The notes beneath the pieces are model-generated. The model saw nothing but the letters and a program-made list of their open reading frames with translations. It was not told the DNA's origin and made no database searches. Shown here one piece after another: positions 1 through 5,121 of a stretch of DNA of 5,577 bases. This DNA comes from DATEPR01 sp036503065 (GTDB taxonomy: Bacteria; Actinomycetota; Actinomycetes; Mycobacteriales; Pseudonocardiaceae): NCBI GenBank assembly GCA_036503065.1, contig DASXXM010000006.1, forward strand, positions 1-5,577. The letters are read 5' to 3'. Positions within the stretch are counted from its first letter, which is position 1; every line of letters starts with the position of its first letter. The translations under genes and the position numbers were made by a program.

Positions 1-452
1 ACTTCCGTGATCGGGCCGAACTCGTCGAACAGGTCGTCCAGTCCGTCTACGACCTCGGTGCCGAAGTGCTCGCACCGAAGTTGGCGCCGGCGAGCGCACC
101 GAGAGAGATCATGCTGGCCTTCATCGGCGGCAGCGTGGAACTCTATGCGGCCTATCCGACCGCCCTGGCCGCGTTGACCGAGATCTATGCCGACGCACGC
201 GGCGCCGACGGCGTGTCCCGCGCCCGCCATCGCCGGCACAGCAAGGAGATGTCCGACATCGCCGCCGTTCTGCGAGCCGGTCAGCAGCAGGGCCAGTTCC
301 GCGCCTTCGACGTCGACGTCATGTGCTCGACGATCCGGTCGGCGCTGGACGGGGCGCTGGCACACATAGCAGGCGGCGGCAGCGTCGAGCCGTACGCCAC
401 CGAACTGCAAGCCATCTTCGACGCCGCCACGGCAGCAGAGGTGACCAGATGA
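1..452 (+). CDS. TetR-family transcriptional regulator, C-terminal part (5' end outside window)
   Basis: The frame starting at base 3 is open from the window edge to the TGA at 450-452, giving about 149 residues. The first visible residues (FRDRAELVEQVV) match the end of a TetR helix-turn-helix, where the recognition helix is followed by Phe-x-Asp/Lys-Arg-x-x-Leu. Roughly the first 40-50 residues therefore lie upstream. The remainder is an all-helical ligand-binding and dimerisation domain; its later part (LRAGQQQGQFRAFDVDVMCSTIRSALDG) has the usual TetR C-domain pattern of helix, short G-x-F turn, then a helix rich in small residues. The stop overlaps the ATG of the esterase by 4 bp, so the two are probably co-transcribed and translationally coupled. 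By analogy with other TetR genes it may repress this operon, but its operator is not in view. A GTG at 66 is an internal codon rather than the start. The family call is fairly firm; the ligand is unknown. Confidence 0.82.
   Translation, partial: FRDRAELVEQVVQSVYDLGAEVLAPKLAPASAPREIMLAFIGGSVELYAAYPTALAALTEIYADARGADGVSRARHRRHSKEMSDIAAVLRAGQQQGQFRAFDVDVMCSTIRSALDGALAHIAGGGSVEPYATELQAIFDAATAAEVTR
437..448 (+). promoter_or_regulatory. Ribosome-binding site for the carboxylesterase, inside the TetR gene end
   Basis: AGAGGTGA at 437-444 is a strong Shine-Dalgarno match. It lies 4 nt before the ATG at 449 (7 nt from the AGAGG core) and within the last codons of the upstream regulator. This decides the esterase start against the far-upstream in-frame ATG at 323, and supports coupled translation through the ATGA overlap. 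Confidence 0.7.
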
Positions 453-2092
453 ACCAAAACCGGACGGCCCGATTTCGGACCCGGCCAAGTTGGCGCAGCC
501 GGGCAGCCGGCAGCCTTGTCGCCACACTGGCGGCGCTGTCGATCGGCGCAGGCGCGGCCAATGCCACCCCGACCAACACGACGCCGCCTGACGCGCCGTT
601 GACCGTGACGGTCGATTCCGGTCAACTGCACGGCATGGCGACCGGGTCCACCCGCCAGTTCCTCGGCGTGCCCTATGCCGCGCCGCCGGTGGGCGCGTTG
701 CGGTGGGCGCCACCGATGCCCGTGACGCACTGGGCCGGGGTCCGAGAAGCGACGACGGCGGGCAGTTTCTGTCCACAGCAGGGACTGCCCGCCGGTGTCA
801 CGGCAACGATCAATGAGGACTGTCTGTTCGTCAACGTGACCACGCCGCTGCACGAGAATCGTGGCGCCGGGCTGCCGGTGCTGGTGTGGTGGCACGGCGG
901 CGGCTACACCACCGGCGCCGGCAGCCCGTACGACGCCCAACGCCTGGCCGACCAGGGCAATGTCATCGTGGTGACGCTGAACTACCGGCTCGGCATCTTC
1001 GGCTATTTCGGCCTGCCCGGCCTGCCCGATTCGGGAAACTTCGGGTTCGCCGACCAGATCGCCGGACTCAGGTGGGCCAAGCGCAACGCGACCGCCTTCG
1101 GCGGCAATCCGAACAACATCACCGTTTTCGGCGAGTCCGCCGGTGGCATGTCCGTCTGCGCGTTGCTCACCTCGCCGCAGGCCGTCGGCCTCGTCGACAA
1201 GGCCGCGATCTCCTCCGGCTCCTGCCGCCTGAACTGGCCAACCAGCGGCCTCCTGCCCGGTGTAGCGGCCCAGACGCCCTACATCGCAGTGTCCCGGGAC
1301 CAGACCGACGGCAGCTCGGACGCGGCGACCATCGGCTGCACGACCGATGTGCTCGCCTGCATGCGCGGCAAATCCGTCGCCGATCTGCTCCCGTCGAACA
1401 CGGACTTCTCCGACCATCTCGCCTACGGCACTCGCCTGCTCCCGCACAATCCGGCCAACGCCCTGCGGGACGGCGAGTTCGTGCGGATCCCCGTGATCTC
1501 CGGCGGGAACGCCGACGAGGAACGCGCGTTCGTCGGCGGCGCCATCCAGGCCAATCCGAACTCGGTCACCGCCCAGACCTACCCGGAACTGTTGCGGCAG
1601 GCTTTCGGCAGCGACGCGGACACGGTCGCCGTCCACTATCCGCTGTCGGCCTATCCGTCGGCAGCACTCGCCTGGTCCACCGTGATCACCGACGATGCGT
1701 GGGCCTGCCCGACCGAAACGGGCGACCAGCAACTCGCCGCGCACACCACGGTGTATCCCTACGAATTCGCCGATCCCAACGCGCCCAACATCAACGGCAT
1801 CAACCTGCCCCAACTGCCGCAGGGCGCCGCGCACGCCGACGACCTGCCGTCGTTCTTCGATCTCGGCGGTGTCAACCTGCTCAGGACAACGGCCCAGCAG
1901 CAGATGGCGGCAACCATGATCGACTACTGGACCAGGTTCGCCTGGACCGGAAACCCGAACCAGCACGGCGCGCCGCACTGGGCGCGGACCGGCCGCACCG
2001 GCACCATGGAACTACAGTTCGTGCCCGGCGCGATCCAGCCGGTCGACTTCGCCGCAGAACACCAGTGCCGTTTCTGGGAATCCGTGGGTTAG
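449..2092 (+). CDS. Secreted type-B carboxylesterase (alpha/beta hydrolase)
   Basis: The predicted 547-residue protein belongs to the carboxylesterase type B (COesterase) family, which hydrolyses carboxylic esters. Residues 1-39 look like a Sec signal peptide: an Arg-rich start, a hydrophobic stretch at about 20-36 and an ANA cleavage site after Ala39. Family landmarks appear in order: FLGVPYAAPPVGALRW (71-86), EDCLFVNV (123-130), oxyanion-hole HGGG (149-152), LNYRLGIFGYF (177-187), nucleophile GESAG (Ser230), acid in NADEE (probably Glu357) and GAAHADD (His462). Cys108-Cys125 and Cys297-Cys304 sit where family disulfides are expected, consistent with export. Length is typical. It follows a TetR gene with a 4-bp overlap, so it is likely regulated with it. 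The long open frame on the opposite strand is a GC-rich shadow. The family and catalysis are secure; the natural substrate (lipid, drug or secondary-metabolite ester) cannot be read from the sequence. Confidence 0.95.
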   Translation: MNQNRTARFRTRPSWRSRAAGSLVATLAALSIGAGAANATPTNTTPPDAPLTVTVDSGQLHGMATGSTRQFLGVPYAAPPVGALRWAPPMPVTHWAGVREATTAGSFCPQQGLPAGVTATINEDCLFVNVTTPLHENRGAGLPVLVWWHGGGYTTGAGSPYDAQRLADQGNVIVVTLNYRLGIFGYFGLPGLPDSGNFGFADQIAGLRWAKRNATAFGGNPNNITVFGESAGGMSVCALLTSPQAVGLVDKAAISSGSCRLNWPTSGLLPGVAAQTPYIAVSRDQTDGSSDAATIGCTTDVLACMRGKSVADLLPSNTDFSDHLAYGTRLLPHNPANALRDGEFVRIPVISGGNADEERAFVGGAIQANPNSVTAQTYPELLRQAFGSDADTVAVHYPLSAYPSAALAWSTVITDDAWACPTETGDQQLAAHTTVYPYEFADPNAPNINGINLPQLPQGAAHADDLPSFFDLGGVNLLRTTAQQQMAATMIDYWTRFAWTGNPNQHGAPHWARTGRTGTMELQFVPGAIQPVDFAAEHQCRFWESVG

Positions 2093-2119
2093 TCCCGGGC
2101 CAGTGCGTCGTGGCGGCCC

Positions 2120-2146
2120 TTGCCGTACCGGCGAGATCGATATTGT
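2120..2146 (+). promoter_or_regulatory. Possible promoter for the MDMPI-like gene, near-leaderless
   Basis: TATTGT (2141-2146) fits the actinobacterial TAnnnT -10 box and lies 8 nt before the ATG at 2155. TTGCCG (2120-2125) could be a -35 box, though the 15-bp spacer is short. No convincing Shine-Dalgarno precedes the ATG, which would suit a leaderless or near-leaderless transcript. The alternative is read-through from the esterase. The call is weak. Confidence 0.25.
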
Positions 2147-2154
2147 CACGGGCT

Positions 2155-2778
2155 ATGAACGACTTGCCGGAGTTCCAGCAGCGTGAGCTTGCCGCGCTCG
2201 TCGATGACCTGAGCGCGCTCGATCCGCAACAGTGGCGCTCGACCACCTTGTGCGCCGACTGGGACGTCGAGGAAGTCGTTGCGCACCTTGGTGCGGCCGC
2301 CACGACGACTCGATGGGGATGGATCCGCAGTATGGTCGCGGCCCGGTTCGATCCGGATGTGCACAACCGGCGGCGTCTCGAAGAGTTCCGAGGCGCCACC
2401 CCGCACGAGACCTTCGAGCGGTTCCGCCATATCGGGCCGATCACGCCGCCGGTCAAGTCCTCCCCGGCGGGGTTGGGTGAGGTGATCGTTCACGCTGAGG
2501 ACATTCGCAAGCCCCTGGGGCTCAGACATGCGCCCGATGCCGCCGGTCTGCTCGCCGTCGCCCGCTTCTTCGCCGCCAAGAACTTCGCGGTCAACAGCAG
2601 GACCATGGTCAGGGGCCTGGCTCTGCGGGCAACCGATGCCGACTTCCGGGCAGGTACCGGTGCCGAGGTCTGCGGGCCGCTGCTGTCCCTGGTCATGGTG
2701 ATGGCCGGTCGTGGCGCGTTCCTGCCCGATCTCAGCGGTGCCGGAGTCGCCGAGTTGAGCAGGCGACTGGTCGCCTGA
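2155..2778 (+). CDS. Maleylpyruvate isomerase-family (mycothiol-dependent type, DinB/MDMPI fold) protein
   Basis: This 207-residue protein matches the actinobacterial MDMPI-N/DinB-like family, whose characterised members are mycothiol-dependent enzymes such as maleylpyruvate isomerase. The N-terminal pattern LDPQQWRSTTLCADWDVEEVVAHL (residues 22-45), the VHAEDIRKPLG segment (112-122) and the tail ATDADFRAGTGAEVCGPL...DLSGAGVAEL are typical. Candidate metal ligands are His44, Glu109 and His113. The E-x3-H spacing agrees with the His/Glu/His metal site described for the Corynebacterium enzyme, so the site looks intact. It is shorter than true MDMPI (around 240 residues, from memory), so the substrate is unassigned and a thiol-transfer or detoxification role is inference. 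It lies 62 bp after the esterase. The ATG at 2155 is chosen because family homology begins there; a TTG at 2143 is an alternative. The open frame extends far upstream, overlapping the esterase, but only as a shadow. Confidence 0.85.
   Translation: MNDLPEFQQRELAALVDDLSALDPQQWRSTTLCADWDVEEVVAHLGAAATTTRWGWIRSMVAARFDPDVHNRRRLEEFRGATPHETFERFRHIGPITPPVKSSPAGLGEVIVHAEDIRKPLGLRHAPDAAGLLAVARFFAAKNFAVNSRTMVRGLALRATDADFRAGTGAEVCGPLLSLVMVMAGRGAFLPDLSGAGVAELSRRLVA
2760..2777 (+). terminator. Perfect GC-rich hairpin over the stop codon of the MDMPI-like gene
   Basis: CAGGCGAC and GTCGCCTG are perfect 8-bp inverted arms separated by 2 nt; as RNA this forms a 7-bp stem with a CTGG tetraloop. It covers the last codons and the first bases of the TGA (2776-2778). 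No T-tract follows, so intrinsic termination in the E. coli sense is doubtful, although actinobacteria often terminate at stems without U-runs. It could also stabilise the 3' end. Confidence 0.4.
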
Positions 2779-2790
2779 ACACGGTGTTGG

Positions 2791-2842
2791 GCCTGTCAGC
2801 CGGAACAGAGAAGATCCAGCTCTCGACATCAGGCTGACGGGC
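2791..2842. terminator. Bidirectional stem between convergent genes
   Basis: GCCTGTCAGCC (2791-2801) pairs with GGCTGACGGGC (2832-2842) over 11 positions, with a single mismatch that is a G-U wobble in one transcript. The loop is 30 nt. It bridges the 50-bp gap between the convergent MDMPI-like gene (+) and the TetR gene (-); the right arm lies in the last TetR codons. It is a plausible shared terminator without a U-tract. Confidence 0.35.
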
Positions 2843-3422
2843 GGGACCGGGAGTCGAGCTCGGCCGCGCGCGTCCGCAGCTCACTCAAGGCCGTTGCGGC
2901 ATGGAGCGCGAACGGTTCGTCATCGTCGGACTCCATCCAACGCTCAACGGCGATTCTGAAGGCGAGTATCCCCACTTCCGCCCCCAGCCGGGCGGTCAGC
3001 TCGTCCGCGCCCCGTGCGCGCAGGGCGGCACTGATCGACCTGGCGATCCTGGCGTGCTTGAGCAGTCCCCGCTCCTGCACTTCGGTGTTCGCCGCGACCA
3101 CCAGCACCCGCTGGGCGGCCTTGGCCCGCTGCTGCGGGGTCATCGAGGCATCGGCGGCCACGAGCGCGGCCCGCAGGCACTCGGCGAGCGTCGCATCCGG
3201 CGACGCACCCCGGATGGCGTCGCCGAACAGCCCGGTCAGCAGGTCTTCACCGCCGAACAGGACCTCCCGCTTGTCGGCGAAGTGCCGGAAGAACGTGGCG
3301 CGGTTCAAACCGGCCCGATCCGCGATCTGCGCGACGGTCGTCTCCTCGTACCCGTGGGTCACGAACAGGTCCAGCGCGGCGGTCTCCAGGCGCTCACGCG
3401 CGTCCGGCGCCCATCTACTCAC
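2829..3422 (-). CDS. TetR-family transcriptional regulator, divergent from the SDR gene
   Basis: The chosen frame gives 197 residues. Residues 6-48 form a classic TetR DNA-binding domain: ARERLETAALDLFVTHGYEETTVAQIA, then DRAGLNRATFFRHFADKREVLF, whose recognition helix is around 38-46. The rest is an all-helical effector domain, ending in a polar tail. A GTG at 3422 is preferred because the family N-terminus (SRW-x-PDAR-x-RLE) begins there and a TATGCT -10 box lies 6 bp upstream, implying a leaderless mRNA. Upstream in-frame ATGs (the furthest at 3476) would place the coding start inside the operator array and have no Shine-Dalgarno. It is divergent from the SDR gene, and three matching palindromes lie between them, so it probably represses both itself and the SDR. 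The ligand is unknown, perhaps the SDR substrate. The long + strand frame across this gene is a shadow. Confidence 0.9.
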   Translation of the reverse strand: MSRWAPDARERLETAALDLFVTHGYEETTVAQIADRAGLNRATFFRHFADKREVLFGGEDLLTGLFGDAIRGASPDATLAECLRAALVAADASMTPQQRAKAAQRVLVVAANTEVQERGLLKHARIARSISAALRARGADELTARLGAEVGILAFRIAVERWMESDDDEPFALHAATALSELRTRAAELDSRSRPSA

Positions 3423-3428
3423 CAACAC

Positions 3429-3457
3429 AGCATAGGCGAGGCGACTGGGTCGCATCA
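3429..3457 (-). promoter_or_regulatory. Inferred leaderless promoter of the TetR gene
   Basis: Read on the minus strand, TATGCT (3434 to 3429) matches the TAnnnT -10 box and leaves 6 nt before the GTG at 3422, so transcription would start at or next to the start codon. The region 17 bp further upstream (3457 to 3452, TGATGC) is a poor -35. Operator O3 covers the spacer and -35 region, which would explain autorepression. Confidence 0.45.
3437..3457. promoter_or_regulatory. Operator O3 (TetR-proximal), 9-3-9 pseudo-palindrome
   Basis: Arms CGAGGCGAC (3437-3445) and GTCGCATCA (3449-3457) flank TGG. The right arm matches the consensus half-site GTCGCATCA exactly; the left arm differs from TGATGCGAC at 2 of 9 positions. 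It directly abuts O1 and covers the upstream part of the TetR promoter. Probably bound by the adjacent TetR protein, by analogy with divergent TetR systems. Confidence 0.55.
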
Positions 3458-3478
3458 TGATGAGACGCAGTCGCATCG
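3458..3478. promoter_or_regulatory. Operator O1 (central), 9-3-9 pseudo-palindrome
   Basis: Arms TGATGAGAC (3458-3466) and GTCGCATCG (3470-3478) flank GCA. Each arm differs by one base from the consensus. It begins at the base after O3 ends, so the dyad centres are 21 bp apart, two helical turns. It covers the inferred -35 region of the SDR promoter. Confidence 0.6.
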
Positions 3479-3490
3479 CCGTGTTAGAGT
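3461..3490 (+). promoter_or_regulatory. Inferred promoter of the SDR gene
   Basis: TAGAGT (3485-3490) fits a TAnnnT -10 box and sits in the short gap between operators O1 and O2. TGAGAC (3461-3466), 18 bp upstream, is a weak -35 candidate inside O1. The transcript would begin near 3497, inside O2, leaving a leader of about 78 nt. Operator placement over the -35 and start site supports repression. Confidence 0.4.
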
Positions 3491-3510
3491 GATGCGACCG
3501 GATCGCATCA
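3490..3510. promoter_or_regulatory. Operator O2 (SDR-proximal), near-perfect palindrome
   Basis: Arms TGATGCGAC (3490-3498) and ATCGCATCA (3502-3510) flank CGG. The inner part is a perfect 9-bp inverted repeat, GTGATGCGA and TCGCATCAC (3489-3511), with a 5-bp spacer. It shares the half-sites of O1 and O3, with its centre 32 bp from O1, about three helical turns. It overlaps the last base of the inferred -10 box and the predicted start site of the SDR gene. This is the strongest of the three sites. Confidence 0.75.
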
Positions 3511-3561
3511 CGTTCCGGATGCGGCGCGCATGCCGCGCGTCTTCATCAAGCAAGCACGACC

Positions 3562-3569
3562 AAGGAGAA
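3562..3569 (+). promoter_or_regulatory. Shine-Dalgarno of the SDR gene
   Basis: AAGGAGAA lies 5 nt before the ATG at 3575. It decides the start: the in-frame ATG at 3530 would add 15 residues with no ribosome-binding site and no family similarity, because the Rossmann fold begins at MRIFVTGASG. Confidence 0.8.
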
Positions 3570-3574
3570 CTTCC

Positions 3575-4456
3575 ATGCGCATCTTCGTCACCGGTGCCTC
3601 CGGCTGGATCGGCTCGGCCGTCGTCCCCGAACTCATCGGCGCCGGCCACCAGGTCGTCGGGCTGGCCCGCTCGGACGCCGCCGCAACAGCCGTCGCCGAC
3701 CTGGGCGCCGAGGTGTTACGCGGCGACCTGAACGACATCGACGTACTGCGCGCCGGTGTCCTCGACAGCGACGGCGTCATCCACCTGGCCTTCGTCGTGC
3801 CCAGCGTGACCGAGGCCGCGACGCGGACCGACGCCAGGGCCATCGAGACGTTCGCCACCAGCCTCGCCGGCTCCGGCAAGCCCCTGGTGATCTCCGGCGC
3901 AACGCTCGTCAGGCCCGGACGACCCGCGACCGAACGCGACGAACTCATCGCCGCCGGACCCATCGCGGCCCGCATCACCAACATGCGGGCCGCGCTGGCC
4001 GCCGCAGGCAGCGGCGTTCGCTCCTGCCTGGTCATGCTGCCCCGCTCGGTACATGGCGACGGAGAACGTCACGGATTCATCCCCCAGCTCATCGCCATGG
4101 CCCGGACCAAGGGCGTCGCCGGCTACATCGGCGACGGGACCGGCCGCTGGCCCGCGGTCCACGTGCGGGACGCCGCGAGTCTCTACCGGCTGGCCGTCGA
4201 GCAGGCGCCCGCCGGTGCGGTGCTCAACGCCGTCGGCGACGAAGGCGTGCCGGTCCGCGAGATCGCCGAGGCCATCGGCCGGCACCTGAACCTGCCGGCC
4301 AAGTCCCTGCCCGCCACGGAGTACGAGGGCATGCTCGTGTATCTGCTCGGCACCGACATGCCCGCCTCCAGCACCATCACCCAGGAGCTCCTTGGCTGGC
4401 AGCCCACCCACCCCGGCCTCATCGAGGACATCGAACAGGGCCACTACTTCATCTGA
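3575..4456 (+). CDS. Atypical extended-SDR / NAD-dependent epimerase-dehydratase-family protein
   Basis: The 293-residue protein opens with a Rossmann fold: VTGASGWIG (residues 5-13, the GxxGxxG of extended SDRs), a second strand VVGLARSD whose Arg32 suggests NADP(H) preference, then GDLND (50-54) and VIHLAF (68-73). Later landmarks are SGAT (107-110), MLPRSVHGDG (154-163), GYIGDGTGRWPAVHVRDAASLY (183-204) and the tail ELLGWQPTHPGLIEDIEQGHYF, typical of a common actinobacterial and proteobacterial SDR subgroup. The YxxxK catalytic tyrosine is absent: the first Tyr in the protein is Tyr184. Related sequences I recall also lack it, so this is likely a subgroup trait rather than damage. The reaction and substrate are unknown. 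Leu48 is a rare TTA codon. The gene is divergent from a TetR gene with shared operators, so expression is probably induced by a ligand of that regulator. Confidence 0.88.
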   Translation: MRIFVTGASGWIGSAVVPELIGAGHQVVGLARSDAAATAVADLGAEVLRGDLNDIDVLRAGVLDSDGVIHLAFVVPSVTEAATRTDARAIETFATSLAGSGKPLVISGATLVRPGRPATERDELIAAGPIAARITNMRAALAAAGSGVRSCLVMLPRSVHGDGERHGFIPQLIAMARTKGVAGYIGDGTGRWPAVHVRDAASLYRLAVEQAPAGAVLNAVGDEGVPVREIAEAIGRHLNLPAKSLPATEYEGMLVYLLGTDMPASSTITQELLGWQPTHPGLIEDIEQGHYFI

Positions 4457-4556
4457 CCAACCCGGTTGACGGCGCAACACGGGAGGTTCCCGATCTGGCA
4501 GGCCGATGGCTCACCGAGCAAATGTCCGATTATTTGTCCGATCCGGCCGATCGGCA
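4457..4556. other. Convergent intergenic region with two small stem-loops
   Basis: This 100-bp gap separates the SDR gene (+) from the small secreted-protein gene (-). CGGGA-GGT-TCCCG (4480-4492) is a 5-bp stem 23 nt after the SDR stop. CCGATC (4538-4543) and GATCGG (4549-4554) form a 6-bp stem with a 5-nt loop just after the minus-strand stop. TGTCCGAT is repeated directly at 4523-4530 and 4535-4542. Neither stem has a U-tract; one or both may terminate transcription. Confidence 0.3.
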
Positions 4557-4865
4557 TCAACCAATGACGTCGAAGCCTTCCAACTCTTCGTACGGGTTGG
4601 GGACGAAGTAGGGGCTGGCTACGCAGATGTAGGAGGGGAAGTCGCCGGCTCGAACATCGGCCTGGCCGGCCGACCTGCACTCCGGAATAGTGATGGATGG
4701 CGGACCGAAGAACAGTTGCGTGTAGACCAGACGGACACTGGCGGGCGCGGTCTGCGCTGCAACCGCGGGCCGGCCAGCCGCCGACGCCGATGTGACCGCG
4801 CCACCGACCGATGCGGCGACCCCGATCAGGACGGCCGCAACCATTGTGATCCGCCGCATGTTCAT
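4557..4865 (-). CDS. Small secreted protein of unknown function
   Basis: The 102-residue product is not recognised. Residues 1-30 form a clear Sec signal peptide: MNMRR, a hydrophobic core (ITMVAAVLIGVAASVGGAV) and TSASAA with likely cleavage near residue 29-30. The mature part of about 72 residues is Ala/Pro/Val-rich at first, then has a compact segment with two cysteines, Cys63 and Cys81, probably forming a disulfide, and an aromatic and acidic C-terminus (YFVPNPYEELEGF). The ATG at 4865 is preferred: GGGAG (4875 to 4871) precedes it by 5 nt, whereas the second ATG (4859) is 11 nt away. The longer frame upstream to 4991 has neither signal nor Shine-Dalgarno support. It converges on the SDR gene and is divergent from the reductase-like gene, so it is probably monocistronic. 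The overlapping + strand frame of 196 residues has no such features. Confidence 0.72.
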   Translation of the reverse strand: MNMRRITMVAAVLIGVAASVGGAVTSASAAGRPAVAAQTAPASVRLVYTQLFFGPPSITIPECRSAGQADVRAGDFPSYICVASPYFVPNPYEELEGFDVIG

Positions 4866-5121
4866 ACAGACTCCCGTTTTCGTGGGCCGTGCAGGGAAGC
4901 CCAGAATGCCACCCGCGGACAAGGACGGTCCCCCGTTGGCGGGTTTCGCTGCAATCGTCCGCTGGACGGCCTGGAGGGCAGCGCCGCGCAACCGAGACCC
5001 GGTGACCCACTACACCCGACCAGCACGCGAGGACTGCCTGCGGACGCGGATCGAGCAGAGATTAGGTTTCCGCGCCGCGCCCGTCTGTACGTGTGAGATC
5101 GACTCACGAGAGGCTGGCACG
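4866..5121. promoter_or_regulatory. Divergent intergenic region between secreted-protein and reductase-like genes
   Basis: These 256 bp contain no convincing gene. Rightward, TAGGTT (5063-5068) could be a -10 box with a leader of about 47 nt and no recognisable -35. A perfect 5-5-5 inverted repeat, GTGAG and CTCAC (5093-5107), lies between it and the Shine-Dalgarno. Toward the left gene I see only short dyads, CGTCC-GCT-GGACG (4956-4968) and CCCG-TTGG-CGGG (4932-4943), and no clear promoter. Confidence 0.35.
5093..5107. promoter_or_regulatory. Short perfect inverted repeat upstream of the reductase-like gene
   Basis: GTGAG and CTCAC flank ATCGA, ending immediately before the Shine-Dalgarno GAGAGG (5108-5113). 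It could be a small operator or a leader hairpin that occludes the ribosome-binding site. It does not resemble the TetR operators elsewhere in the window. A 5-bp dyad can occur by chance. Confidence 0.25.

Noticed and set aside
281..1978. Long minus-strand open frame (565 codons) opposite the esterase
   Set aside because: Its translation is low-complexity Arg/Gly/Val text with no domain. It is antisense to a gene with an intact catalytic triad and signal peptide, a normal shadow in high-GC DNA.
886..2154. Upstream extension of the MDMPI-like reading frame through the esterase
   Set aside because: The translation is Arg-rich shadow sequence, and family similarity begins only at the ATG at 2155.
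3423..3476. N-terminal extension of the divergent TetR from ATG at 3476
   Set aside because: The extra residues do not resemble TetR N-termini, would be encoded by the operator array, and have no Shine-Dalgarno.
3521..3536. GCGGC-N6-GCCGC dyad in the SDR leader
   Set aside because: It is a short GC-only stem that is easily expected by chance at this base composition, with no link to the ribosome-binding site.
3530..3574. Earlier ATG start of the SDR protein
   Set aside because: AAGGAGAA is correctly placed for the ATG at 3575, and the Rossmann strand starts there.
2901..3731. Plus-strand open frame across the TetR gene and into the SDR gene
   Set aside because: It has no recognisable domain, overlaps the operators and two well-supported genes, and lacks a ribosome-binding site.
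4866..5010. Longer N-termini for the minus-strand secreted protein (from 4991) or a 188-codon frame (from 5010)
   Set aside because: The extension would bury the signal peptide internally, and GGGAG points to the ATG at 4865.
4506..5096. Plus-strand open frame of 196 codons over the small secreted-protein gene
   Set aside because: No domain, signal or ribosome-binding site is seen; the minus-strand gene has all the marks of a real secreted protein.
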